Shown: positions 42,482-50,813 of the stretch, one piece after another
How the letters are laid out: every line of letters starts with the position of its first letter
How positions within the stretch are numbered: position 1 is the stretch's first letter
The notes under the pieces: model-generated
Databases searched by the model: none
Told to the model about the DNA's origin: nothing
The model's input: the letters and a program-made list of their open reading frames with translations, nothing else
Made by a program: the position numbers and the translations under genes
From: Halorhabdus tiamatea SARL4B
GTDB lineage: Archaea > Halobacteriota > Halobacteria > Halobacteriales > Haloarculaceae
Assembly: GCF_000470655.1 (NCBI RefSeq)
Contig: NC_021921.1
Location: forward strand, 2,170,001-2,234,000
Direction: 5' to 3'
DNA: 64,000 nucleotides

Positions 42482-42530
42482 CCCGGAGTACTACACGCGT
42501 TTGCTGACGCTCGGCTGCATGTCCAGGAAG
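42482..42530. repeat. Partial third copy of the structured repeat
   Basis: CCCGGAGTACTACACGCGTT and what follows align with the first half of the copies at 30433 and 32333; the second half is lost. Confidence 0.45.
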
Positions 42531-42571
42531 TCCGCATACCGTAGGCAACCATCTGATCGCGAGCGTCGAAG

Positions 42572-42925
42572 CTACGCGGCCTCGGCTGTCGCCCGATACT
42601 GTTCGACGCCGTTCGCAGGCGAGAATGAGAAATCGACTCGACGACTGTTGTCGCCCTCGATCTCGACGGTCTGCTCGTGGCGGTTGATCGTGTTCCCGTT
42701 CGCGTCTTGGGTTTCGATTTCGACGGTCACGTCACCCGTGTCACCACGGTTCTCGACGAGCACGTACACGTCGACCTCGCCACCAAGCGCCCCGCTGAGA
42801 CCAGCATTCGACTCGGTATCGACGACTTCTGGATCTGGCCCTCCCATAACCCCGTTACACCCGGCGATCACGCTCACACCGGCGGCGACACTGGTACCGA
42901 GGACGTCACGTCGTGTCACTCGCAT
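42572..42925 (-). CDS. Tat-exported lipoprotein, hypothetical
   Basis: 117 residues. The leader MRVTRRDVLGTSVAAGVSVIAGC has twin arginines and a lipobox. The mature part is one FxLYD/CARDB-like beta sandwich (VDVYVLVENRGDTGDVTVEIE). It diverges from the transglutaminase-like lipoprotein. Confidence 0.75.
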   Translation of the reverse strand: MRVTRRDVLGTSVAAGVSVIAGCNGVMGGPDPEVVDTESNAGLSGALGGEVDVYVLVENRGDTGDVTVEIETQDANGNTINRHEQTVEIEGDNSRRVDFSFSPANGVEQYRATAEAA

Positions 42926-43103
42926 ACGCGAATAGGCATTCTTCTGTGACAAATAGCTGCCGAAGACTCGCCAACGGCGTGCGGACGCACTCGCTGACGC
43001 GATCGCGGCCAAGGCACTCAGACCGACCGACGACTGGCCCGCCGACGCCGAGAACCTATAGCCAAGACTTGAAATACACGGCCAGAGAACCCACCGCCTA
43101 TCG

Positions 43104-44468
43104 ATGCGCCGACGTGCCCTCCTGGCTACGCTCGCGACTGGCCTACCGACGCTGGCCGGGTGTCTCGACGATTCCGCTACGCCTGAACCGAACGAACCGA
43201 CACGCGCCGAAGACGCGACCGCAGCGTGGTCCGAGGCGTACCTCGACGACGGGTATCGCGTGACGGTGACGATCGCCCTCAACGACAAAGCCCGTGCTGA
43301 GATCGAACGGCTGGGGGAAGGTACGATTCGGACGATCACCCAGAGTGGGACGTATACGGTCGCAGGCCCCGACACAGATCACGGCGTAGCCAAGGCGAGT
43401 GAGATGTTCACGCTCAAAACACCAGCGAGATCCTTCGACGGCATGATGTCGGCCTCCTCTTTCGTGGTTGGTTCACAGGTGACGCCCGACATCTCGGTCC
43501 CACCGATGCATCTGCTCGGTGTCAGTGGGAGTACGGATCCGGACCTGGAAACGGCCGATACGATGATCAAGACCTACACGCAGGAGTCCGTGGCTGGCCC
43601 TTCGTCACTCGTCCTCGAAATCCCAGAAACGCTCCACACGTACTACGAGAACCGGCGGCGCGTCCCGCAATACGGAGCCTACGTCTCGGACTCCTACGAC
43701 GACCCGTATCTCGACAACCTCGTCACGGAGTTCGAAGACTTCGCGGCCCAACAAGGGACCGACACCGATATGGCCGTGATCGAGCACATGATGTCCTTCG
43801 TCCAGCATCTCGAATACACGACAGACGAGGTCGGCACCGGATACAACGAGTACCCGAAATACCCGATCGAGACGCTGGTCGACAAGGACGGCGACTGTGA
43901 AGACACGTGCATTCTCCTGGCGTCGCTACTGGAGCAGTTCGACTACGGGACGACCCTGCTGATTTTCCCCAACCACCAGCACATGGCGGTCGGTGTCCTC
44001 GGCGAGGCAGGGCTCGACGGCACCGCCTACGTACACGACGGCCAGCACTACTACTACGTCGAGTCGACCAACCCGGAGTGGGGTCTTGGCGAAGCGCCAC
44101 CGGACTTACAGAATGCGACGCCGGAGTTCGCACCCGTCAACTCCAATCCCGTCTTCGTCTTTTCGTATGCCGTCACGATTTCGGACAAACGCCTGCAAGT
44201 CGAGGTGAAGCTGAAAAACGTGGGGGATGCACCGGGCCAGCCCACGGTCGAGACTCTCATCGAGGATAAATCCGAAACGGTGGTCGCCTCGGACCGAGTG
44301 ACTGCCTCCCGGCTCGCCCCAGACGCTGAGACCACGAGCCAGTTGCATCCGGAACCACCGGATGGCAAACCGCTTCGTGTGAAGGTGCGGATTTCCAACG
44401 ATGGCACCCCACACGATATGCTGACCAGCGAGTACCAAGAGCCGATCCCCGTCGACAGCTCGTCGTGA
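43104..44468 (+). CDS. Transglutaminase-like lipoprotein
   Basis: 454 residues. Signal with lipobox LAGC at 19. A transglutaminase-type core: nucleophile Cys in KDGDCEDTCILLASLLE, His in NHQHMAVGVLG, Asp/Asn region YYYVESTNPEW. The C-terminal 100 residues form a beta sandwich. It may cleave or cross-link cell-surface proteins; the substrate is unknown. Confidence 0.75.
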   Translation: MRRRALLATLATGLPTLAGCLDDSATPEPNEPTRAEDATAAWSEAYLDDGYRVTVTIALNDKARAEIERLGEGTIRTITQSGTYTVAGPDTDHGVAKASEMFTLKTPARSFDGMMSASSFVVGSQVTPDISVPPMHLLGVSGSTDPDLETADTMIKTYTQESVAGPSSLVLEIPETLHTYYENRRRVPQYGAYVSDSYDDPYLDNLVTEFEDFAAQQGTDTDMAVIEHMMSFVQHLEYTTDEVGTGYNEYPKYPIETLVDKDGDCEDTCILLASLLEQFDYGTTLLIFPNHQHMAVGVLGEAGLDGTAYVHDGQHYYYVESTNPEWGLGEAPPDLQNATPEFAPVNSNPVFVFSYAVTISDKRLQVEVKLKNVGDAPGQPTVETLIEDKSETVVASDRVTASRLAPDAETTSQLHPEPPDGKPLRVKVRISNDGTPHDMLTSEYQEPIPVDSSS

Positions 44469-44593
44469 GACTGGCGTCGCTAGCGCCATCGCTTCCCGCC
44501 TACGCTGTTTCGAGAGGCGTCCGAAGACCCCTCTGTGAGCGAGCAACCAACCCACCACACAGATTTACGTCCCAGCCGCCCAACCGCTCCGCC

Positions 44594-45079
44594 ATGGCCT
44601 CTATCCTGTCGGGGGTCGGGTTGGACGACTACCTCCACGATCGCGAAGAAGTCTATCACCGGACGGAGACGTACAATGCGGCCGTATCGGGCGAGTACAT
44701 GGATTCGGTCGACCTCGCGTGTACGTCGCACCGAGTCGTGTTCACGACCGGCTCCAGAGTCGTCGATATCGACCTCCACAGCATCGATGCGATCGAGTAC
44801 GAACCGCCGACGATCCCGCTCGACTACCTCGTCGGTGCGCTCGTAACCTTCGTCGCCGCCTACGCGTACTCGACGACGGAGATCTTCCCGGACCTGCTCC
44901 CGGATCTCGTCGACGTCGGCCTCTCGGCTCTGTTGTGGGTCGCTGGACCGGCGTTGATCGTCGGCGCACTCCTCACCTACGGCCCGACGCTGCTCCTCCG
45001 GACGTCGAGTAACACGTACACATTCAAACGCGGAGACTTAGAAGAGGTTCCACACGCGATCAGAGGCGCACAGCAGTGA
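44594..45079 (+). CDS. Membrane protein with PH-like domain
   Basis: 161 residues. The start resembles a bacterial-PH fold (EEVYHRTETYNAAVSGEYMD, LACTSHRVVFTTGSRVVDID). Two helices (about 76-95, 105-130) follow, then a second short strand pair (SSNTYTFKRGDLEEV). Function unknown. Confidence 0.65.
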   Translation: MASILSGVGLDDYLHDREEVYHRTETYNAAVSGEYMDSVDLACTSHRVVFTTGSRVVDIDLHSIDAIEYEPPTIPLDYLVGALVTFVAAYAYSTTEIFPDLLPDLVDVGLSALLWVAGPALIVGALLTYGPTLLLRTSSNTYTFKRGDLEEVPHAIRGAQQ

Positions 45080-45275
45080 GCACTGGCAGCAGGGCAAACT
45101 TCTCGTCCTGAAGCTACGCGTTCGGTTTACATACACGCCCCTCGACAGGTACTCTTGGGTCGGGGCGTGCCCCCGTTACCGGCCCGGCGATACGTTGCGA
45201 TCTGCCCGGCCGGTCTCCCTGGCCGGTGCAATCAATTGCCAGTCTCCGGGTCCCCCGACCCGGTATTTTCCCTCC

Positions 45276-45287
45276 CCCGCATGCGGG
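45276..45287. promoter_or_regulatory. GCATGC palindrome (copy 3)
   Basis: CCCGCATGCGGG in a 280-bp stretch with no clear gene, about 70 bp upstream of the small gene at 45358. Confidence 0.5.
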
Positions 45288-45357
45288 TGCTCTGTCGACA
45301 CCGTCCAGCCATGCGATTCGGCCACAAGATTCTTGCCGCTGTCGCCGGGACGTGGCG

Positions 45358-45543
45358 ATGGACCGGAAGACTTCCACCCCCCACCCTCTCCCCAGAGGGA
45401 CCCGAGTGGACCGGACGTTGTTTGAGTATACTCCGTTCGCGGTCCACCATTCCCGGTCCGTCTTTCATTACGACCAGCGGTGTGAGACACTCGTCGGCAG
45501 TCGCGGACGCGCCCAACAGAAACACGAGTTATACCGCCACTGA
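45358..45543 (+). CDS. Small hypothetical protein
   Basis: 61 residues, His/Arg-rich (FEYTPFAVHHSRSVFHYDQR). It abuts the convergent gene at 45544. Coding status uncertain. Confidence 0.35.
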   Translation: MDRKTSTPHPLPRGTRVDRTLFEYTPFAVHHSRSVFHYDQRCETLVGSRGRAQQKHELYRH

Positions 45544-45885
45544 TCAGACGCGCTCGACGTGAACCCCGCCACAACTCCGGCACGTATCGATCTCCGTCGA
45601 CGGAGTCGTCCGATACGTCTCTCCACAGGACTTGCACACGTGGCTGACGTCTCCCTGTCCAGCTGCGCCGGCACTTCTGGGTTGGCTCGTCCGCCGGGTC
45701 GATGTCTCGCGACCCGGTTTGTCCCGCCCGACCAGGACGTAGATCAACACGCCGAAGATGCCGCCGATGAAGACGGCCAGTCCCCAGAGAAACCCACTCT
45801 GAGAGCTGTTGATACTCGCGTCGATCCCCACTGCGATCCCCAGCACCACCCAAAGCACCAGGATGAATCCGAGGAAACCCGCCAT
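45544..45885 (-). CDS. Two-helix membrane protein with C-terminal zinc ribbon
   Basis: 113 residues. Helices about 3-22 and 32-52, a Ser/Arg/Gln linker, then CKSCGETY...CRSCGGVHVERV. The plan suggests membrane-tethered zinc ribbon; partner unknown. Confidence 0.65.
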   Translation of the reverse strand: MAGFLGFILVLWVVLGIAVGIDASINSSQSGFLWGLAVFIGGIFGVLIYVLVGRDKPGRETSTRRTSQPRSAGAAGQGDVSHVCKSCGETYRTTPSTEIDTCRSCGGVHVERV

Positions 45886-46074
45886 AGTGTGGTACTCGGC
45901 GAAACCCAGTTTAGAAGTTTCGAATTCCTATAAAGTGTCTGCGCTTGCCATGCACGGTGCTGTGTCCGACCGGCTCTTTCGCCATACCGCATGCGGGGGC
46001 CATTGTATCTGCGAGTGATCTGCCAATCACCATCGCGCGTGAGCTGCCGCAGGCCTCGCCAACGTGCCTTGGAA

Positions 46075-46119
46075 TTGGTCTGCTGACCAATACTCTTATG
46101 CCGTTGGTCTGCGTACCAA
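46075..46119. promoter_or_regulatory. Paired operators of the TumE-like pair
   Basis: TTGGTCTGCTGACCAA (46075-46090) and TTGGTCTGCGTACCAA (46104-46119), 29 bp start to start, just upstream of the toxin ATG. The spacing suits two dimers bound near one DNA face. Confidence 0.65.
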
Positions 46120-46128
46120 TGGTTGAGG

Positions 46129-46522
46129 ATGGCCGCACCGACCGACGACGACCTGGATGGCGTAAGCGAAGCGAGGAAGTACCCCGATGGGACCGTCGTC
46201 CGCGTGTTCTGCATGCGGACAGATCGTGACGCGTACCCATCTGGGTGGGCCTACAAGCTCCACTACGGCGCGACCGAGCCGGATCCACCTCGCACGCTTG
46301 CCGATGGGACGATTCGTCGGTATCTCGAAAATCGAAGATTTTCGACGACTCGTCGAAACGGCGCTGCCGTTTCGAGACGACAACTCCCACGAAGACACTA
46401 AGGGACACGAACTGCACGTCGCACCGGATCCCGACCCGGAAATCATCGACTTCCCCGGGATGGTCGAACTCTGGGAACGGTTCTGGAGCGAGATCCCGAA
46501 GTCCGAGTTCGACGTCGAGTGA
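46129..46522 (+). pseudogene. TumE-family toxin gene broken by a palindrome insertion
   Basis: The first 65 codons read MAAPTDDDLDGVSEARKYPD...DGTIRRY. Then 55 bases (46324-46378) intervene, and the frame resumes one base off as DNSHEDTKGHELHV...PDPEIIDFPGMVELWERFW to 46522. Without the insert the protein would be about 112 residues, matching haloarchaeal TumE-like toxins. It pairs with the gene at 46547. The inserted DNA probably inactivates it. Confidence 0.7.
46323..46377. repeat. Gapless cloverleaf palindrome
   Basis: Outer stem TCTCG/CGAGA; arms AAAATC-GAA-GATTTT, CGACGA-C-TCGTCG and AAACGG-CGCTG-CCGTTT. They follow each other without an unpaired base. It lies in the TumE-like gene. Confidence 0.75.
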
Positions 46523-46546
46523 GGCCACTACACCACGGTGATCCCC

Positions 46547-46996
46547 ATGAACGATACCACGCCGCCGCTGCATCCGATGGAGCGCGAACAGCTTCGAGCC
46601 GAAACGACCCTCATCGTGACTGTCAAGTCGGCCGACGAGTTCCACGACGACGTCACCGATGGCATCGAGGGACTCGAAGAAGGTGACGCGGTGGAGGCCA
46701 CGCCGACGATCTCGTTCACGAGCTACGACGACCTGATGGCAACGCTGACGCCGCGCGTCCTCGATCTCATCGAGGCCATCCGCCAGGAAGAGCCAGCCAG
46801 CATCAACGAGACTGCACGCGTTGTCGATCGGGACGTGAAGAACGTCCACGAGGAACTCAGTCGACTCGCCCAGCTGGGCATCATCTTCTTCGAGGAGGAC
46901 GGCCAACGGAAACGACCAATCGTCTGGTTCGACGAACTTCTCATCACTCTCCCGTTCGATCCAGCGTCTGGCGATACAGCTGCCGCAGCGCCGTGA
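46547..46996 (+). CDS. HVO_A0114-family DNA-binding antitoxin-like protein
   Basis: 149 residues. The winged helix ALTPRVLDLIEAIRQEEP-type region appears here as TLTPRVLDLIEAIRQEEP, then SINETARVVDRDVKNVHEEL and a wing. ATG 46547 has GGTGATCC eight bases before it, better than GTG 46538. It is the usual partner of TumE-like toxins and probably binds the paired operators upstream. Confidence 0.8.
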   Translation: MNDTTPPLHPMEREQLRAETTLIVTVKSADEFHDDVTDGIEGLEEGDAVEATPTISFTSYDDLMATLTPRVLDLIEAIRQEEPASINETARVVDRDVKNVHEELSRLAQLGIIFFEEDGQRKRPIVWFDELLITLPFDPASGDTAAAAP

Positions 46997-47383
46997 CTCT
47001 GGAGGATCGACGATAGCTGCGTAGTCGGCGTTCTGCAATCCATTCCGCCTCAATCCCACCCACGGTCACGAGAACGGGTCCGACCGGCATCGGCCCCTAC
47101 TCGCTGACCCGTGCTACACGAGGTCGGCGAACCAGTCCGGCGCTCCCGTTTGCTCTGCCCAGCAGTGCTTGTGACACGGCTCACCCCGCGGGGTTCGGGA
47201 TCACCTCGTCGAGATCGATTTAGTCGTCACAGAGAGCCTGTCATAGGACTGTTTTACAGGACCGTTTGTTCTATGCGAGGAGTGAAACAACTGTTCAGTG
47301 AGTATGCCCATCGATCATGGGATTCTGGCGGGACTCTGAATAACGAAATTGGATTAGCAACGACACGTACCCTGCATTACGGG
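46997..47383. other. Intergenic region without a supported gene
   Basis: A 122-codon plus frame starts at 47111, but its last third opposes the lipoprotein gene and it has no recognisable motif. Otherwise nothing seen. Confidence 0.35.
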
Positions 47384-48217
47384 TTAATCCGATACGCTCT
47401 GACCGAGAGTAAGTCGATAGACTTCGGCGTCGTACCCGACATACCAGCTGTGACCGTGTTCTTTCGATTCCCCGAGTAGATCACGAACCGTCTCATACTC
47501 GTCGGGCGGAATGTAGTAGCGCTCTGCGATTTGATTCTCCTCCCACCTCGGGATACCCTCAATCTCGTCGCTGCAGCCTGCGATCGTGAGTACTTCTCCG
47601 AGGTGCTCGTGTTCGTTGAGGTCCGTTTCGACGGCATCGATCACGACCGCGTCGTCGGGGACGGACTCGACGGCGTAGATATTGATCCATGCATGCTTCG
47701 TCGCGTCATAGTCGTAGCCGATGCCGAGTTCGAACGGGAGCGGACTCGCTCCGAGCGAGAGTCCGTAGACGTCGCCCTGGTATGTTACGTACCATTTCGG
47801 GCTGAGGCCCACGGTTTCGATCGATTCGTACTCGTTGAGCGACTCCTTGACGTTCGCGTATCTGTCTCCGTTGCCGAGTTTGACGCTTCCCGTCTGCTGC
47901 ATTTCTCCTTCTTCGTCAATCTCGCTGATCCGGTCCTCAGCCTCTGAGCGAGTCTCTCTCGCGTGCTCCATCTCGGCTTCGATAGCGTCGTACTCGATGA
48001 TACCCATTTCCTCGATATCGATGACTGCTGCGTCGTCGGGGACGGCCACGGGGACGCCAACGGTGAGTATCCCGAACTTGCCCTTGTAGGGCTCGCAGTC
48101 GAGATCGATCGGTTCGTTCGAACCGCCGTCATTCGTTCCGTCGAGGCTGCCGAGACAACCACTCGATCCGAGAAGCAAGCCCGTACTGCCCGCAACGAGG
48201 AGATCCCGTCGCTTCAT
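47384..48217 (-). CDS. Lipoprotein with duplicated domain, hypothetical
   Basis: 277 residues. Leader MKRRDLLVAGSTGLLLGSSGC (twin Arg-type, lipobox). The mature part repeats a plan: VPDDAAVIDIEEMG... and VPDDAVVIDAVETD..., each ending in a W-Y-V-(T/G)-Y strand (PKWYVTYQGDVYGL, HSWYVGYDAEVYRL). An internal duplication is likely. Function unknown. Confidence 0.7.
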   Translation of the reverse strand: MKRRDLLVAGSTGLLLGSSGCLGSLDGTNDGGSNEPIDLDCEPYKGKFGILTVGVPVAVPDDAAVIDIEEMGIIEYDAIEAEMEHARETRSEAEDRISEIDEEGEMQQTGSVKLGNGDRYANVKESLNEYESIETVGLSPKWYVTYQGDVYGLSLGASPLPFELGIGYDYDATKHAWINIYAVESVPDDAVVIDAVETDLNEHEHLGEVLTIAGCSDEIEGIPRWEENQIAERYYIPPDEYETVRDLLGESKEHGHSWYVGYDAEVYRLTLGQSVSD

Positions 48218-48398
48218 AGTGTCTGATTGTTCGAATGATACAAATAACTACTCCAGAGTCAAAGAGCGATTTTGAGCTATCATGGGTTGTTATCTACACA
48301 CTCTATATTGAGCACCGCTGATCGCATACACCCCTCTCCGAAGACACTCGCAGCCAGGTGACAGTGCTGTACACCGAGGTGTTTTTGACCTGCTGGTC

Positions 48399-48671
48399 TC
48401 ACTCGGAGCCCCAAATTTCGTTGGCCTCTTCATGCAATTCCTCCTCGCTCATCTTTGCTTGTTCTGGCTCACGGCGAATGTCCCGTTTTTCGACGAGTTC
48501 CCAGAACGACCGGTCGTAGATATTCTCAAGGGCTTTGTGACAATTCGGGCAGACGGTTACTAAGTTCTCGTCGCTATCGGGCCCATTTCGACGAGCCGGA
48601 ATGAGGTGGTGTTCTTCGAGTATCGATTCGTTCTGGTGGCCGCAGATCTGACAGGACTCGCTAGTGGGCAT
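48399..48671 (-). CDS. Small HNH endonuclease-like protein
   Basis: 90 residues. CQICG...ILEEHHLIPARRNGPDSDENLVTVCPNCHKALE is a complete HNH core with both zinc CxxC pairs. Acidic tail. It diverges from the serine recombinase with a 62-bp spacer. Confidence 0.85.
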   Translation of the reverse strand: MPTSESCQICGHQNESILEEHHLIPARRNGPDSDENLVTVCPNCHKALENIYDRSFWELVEKRDIRREPEQAKMSEEELHEEANEIWGSE

Positions 48672-48734
48672 TGACTATAGTATGTGCCCATCTGGGCATT
48701 AACCTTTTCTTTAAATACTGTGAACTGGTGGGCA
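48665..48734. promoter_or_regulatory. TGGGCA operator cluster between HNH and recombinase
   Basis: Perfect palindrome TGCCCA-TC-TGGGCA (48685-48698), plus half-sites TGGGCA at 48665-48670 and 48729-48734. The outer two touch both start codons. Confidence 0.6.
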
Positions 48735-49384
48735 TGAACGTCGCGACCTATCACCGCGTGTCGACCGCAGACCAGAACCTGTCTCGGCAGACGGATGCAA
48801 CGGCTGAATACGTCGAAGCGAACTTTCCAGAGGCCAACGTGATGACGTTCGCTGATGCTGATACTGGTACCGACACTGACCGGGAGGCGTATCAGGACCT
48901 CATGGCTGCTGTCGACGAAGGCGAGATTGACGTGGTCGTCGTTACAGAGATGTCTCGGATCGCTCGATCGGTTCGGGATTTAGTGCGCACGGTTGAGCGG
49001 GTGCGCGAGAGTGACGTCGAACTCCATTTCATTGACGATCCGGTCGAAGTGCGTGCCGACGACGACGACCCAACTCAAACACTCATCTTGCAGGTGTTGG
49101 CTGCCGTCGGGGAATTCGAAGCCAAAATTACACAACGGCGGGTGCGTGACGGGATTGCAGCACGGAAACGGAACGACGAATATCACCATGGGCCGGCCCC
49201 ACTCGGTTTCGAGAAAGACGATGGGAGGTTGATCGAATCGGTAGAGTATGATCGCGTCTGTGCCGTGCTTGATATGGTCGATGTAGGCGAACTGAGCCAG
49301 CGTGAAGCCGCTGACCGACTGGACTGTGGCCGGAGAACCATCCGTCGGGCACTCGAAGACCGGCGCGAGTTGTACGGGCTGTAG
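48734..49384 (+). CDS. Serine recombinase (resolvase/invertase family)
   Basis: 216 residues. Catalytic Ser in YHRVSTADQNLSRQ, the arginine region VTEMSRIARSVRDLV, the E-helix ILQVLAAVGEFEAKITQRRVRDG and a C-terminal HTH (LSQREAADRLDCGRRTIRRAL). Full length. It could act at the TGGGCA sites or at the direct repeats just downstream. Confidence 0.9.
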   Translation: MNVATYHRVSTADQNLSRQTDATAEYVEANFPEANVMTFADADTGTDTDREAYQDLMAAVDEGEIDVVVVTEMSRIARSVRDLVRTVERVRESDVELHFIDDPVEVRADDDDPTQTLILQVLAAVGEFEAKITQRRVRDGIAARKRNDEYHHGPAPLGFEKDDGRLIESVEYDRVCAVLDMVDVGELSQREAADRLDCGRRTIRRALEDRRELYGL

Positions 49385-49394
49385 CCGCCACCAA

Positions 49395-49451
49395 CGACTA
49401 CATTGAGTACACCGGTCGGCAGCTGGCCGAGGAGGCCGACGACGTCTGGGG
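49395..49451. repeat. 57-bp direct repeat, left of the RHH/RelE pair
   Basis: 54 of 57 bases match 50143-50199. Both encode DYIEYTGRQLAEEADDVWG before a stop in one frame, so each looks like the end of a lost gene. Confidence 0.8.
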
Positions 49452-49543
49452 CTGATGACCTCTCTCTTGGGCCCGCTGCGTCTGCCTGATGATGGTTTGC
49501 TCCCCAAAACAGCTATTTGTACGCGCGATAGACACACGTACGT

Positions 49544-49819
49544 ATGTCAGAAACCGACGCCAACGACCCCGATCCCGAGATCGACCGGATCAACCTCCGG
49601 ATCTCGCGGTCGTTTCTCGACGTCGTCGACGAGTCCTGGCGCGAACGGGGGTTCAACAGCCGGAGCGAGTTCATCCGATATGCACTCCGCGACGCGGTCA
49701 ACAACCCAGAAGGCGCGGGCTTCTGGAAGGACCTGGCGATCAGTGAAGCCGATCTCACCGATGGCGACGTGATCTCCAGCGAGGAGATGCGGGCGACCTA
49801 CGGCCACGATGACGAGTGA
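49544..49819 (+). CDS. RHH (CopG/ParD-like) antitoxin
   Basis: 91 residues. RINLRISRSFLDVVDESWRE and SRSEFIRYALRDAV form the RHH fold; the acidic C-tail would bind the toxin. The toxin gene overlaps its end by 11 bases. Confidence 0.85.
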   Translation: MSETDANDPDPEIDRINLRISRSFLDVVDESWRERGFNSRSEFIRYALRDAVNNPEGAGFWKDLAISEADLTDGDVISSEEMRATYGHDDE

Positions 49820-50096
49820 CGACGACGCGTGGGACTGGGCGTTCTCCCCACGGGCGGAGGATCAGTTCGCCCAACTCGACGACGACACCCAGGAACGCAT
49901 CATGGACAAACTCGACGAAGTGGTCTCCTCGGAGTGGCGCGAACCCGGCGATTACCTGGAACCGCTGACGAACTCGCCGTTCAAGAAACTCCGCGTCGGT
50001 GACTATCGCCTCGGCTGCCGTCTCTTACACGACGAGCGTCTGCTTCGCGTCGAGAGTGTTCGCTCCCGAGGCGGGGCGTACACGGCCGACGACTAA
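49809..50096 (+). CDS. RelE/ParE-family toxin
   Basis: 95 residues. WAFSPRAEDQFAQLDDDTQERIMDKLDEV then FKKLRVGDYRLGCRLL and LLRVESVRSRGGAY match the RelE/ParE fold. It is translationally coupled to the antitoxin. Confidence 0.85.
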   Translation: MTSDDDAWDWAFSPRAEDQFAQLDDDTQERIMDKLDEVVSSEWREPGDYLEPLTNSPFKKLRVGDYRLGCRLLHDERLLRVESVRSRGGAYTADD

Positions 50097-50142
50097 CCCC
50101 TTCCCGCTACCGACCCCTTCTCGCCGATCTCCCCAGTGCGAG

Positions 50143-50199
50143 CGACTACATCGAGTACACTGGTCGGCAGCTGGCCGAGGAGGCCGACGACGTGTGGGG
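50143..50199. repeat. 57-bp direct repeat, right of the RHH/RelE pair
   Basis: Second copy, 748 bp from the first. It runs to the stop just before the HicA gene end. Confidence 0.8.
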
Positions 50200-50204
50200 G
50201 TAAC

Positions 50205-50444
50205 TCACCGGTTCTTGTCGATCCACTCGCAAAACGCCGCGAAATCGTTGGCCCCACACTGATCAGCGATACTGTGGAGCGTTCCAGTATCGAGTTCGTC
50301 GTGCAGCGGCACCGTCACGTTCCGCACCTCGCCGTCGTCGGTCACATCCCGCATCTGAATATGACTCCCGGTCCGGGTAACGAACTCGTAGTCGTGTTTG
50401 CGGAGCACCTTCACGACGTCTCGTCCGGAGAAGCGTGCCGACAT
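50205..50444 (-). CDS. hicA: HicA toxin
   Basis: 79 residues. FSGRDVVKVLRKHDYEFVTRTGSHIQMR has the HicA fold with catalytic histidine in GSHIQ. The end EWIDKNR is typical. HicA is an mRNA interferase neutralised by HicB, whose gene lies three bases upstream. Confidence 0.88.
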   Translation of the reverse strand: MSARFSGRDVVKVLRKHDYEFVTRTGSHIQMRDVTDDGEVRNVTVPLHDELDTGTLHSIADQCGANDFAAFCEWIDKNR

Positions 50445-50447
50445 CGA

Positions 50448-50699
50448 TCACTGCATGAAATCGGGAAGCTCTTTCGTCGGCTCGACTTCGTCGGGATCGA
50501 TCCCGATCTCCTTGAGGAACGCTTCCTCGTCCTCGATTGGTTCCCCGATCTCACCCTTGTGTAGGGCCACAGCCTCGTCGAGGTTTTCCAGTGCCGCCTC
50601 ACGACTCTCACCCTGACTGGCGACGCCGGTCTCCTCGTCGACCGCCGACCACCAGCCGGAGTCTTCTTCGATCAGGCGGATCTCTCGGCCCGTACTCAT
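50448..50699 (-). CDS. hicB: HicB antitoxin
   Basis: 83 residues. IRLIEEDSGWWSAVDEETGVASQGESREAALENLDEAVAL is the partial RNase H-like HicB fold. ATG 50699 gives the right length. It precedes hicA in the same minus operon. Confidence 0.87.
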   Translation of the reverse strand: MSTGREIRLIEEDSGWWSAVDEETGVASQGESREAALENLDEAVALHKGEIGEPIEDEEAFLKEIGIDPDEVEPTKELPDFMQ

Positions 50700-50813
50700 G
50701 GGTACAGATACGCGAACGGATCGGATAAGCGTTCGGCCCATCTCGCTACGGGCTTTCACAGCTTGAGAGGACGACATCTGAACACAAGCCTACCATACGC
50801 TCACAGGTTGGCG

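Noticed and set aside
45911-47059. 382-codon minus frame opposite the TumE-like pair
   Set aside because: The plus-strand genes have family motifs and operators; the minus frame has none.
47111-47479. 122-codon plus frame
   Set aside because: Overlaps the lipoprotein gene end and shows no coding signature of its own.
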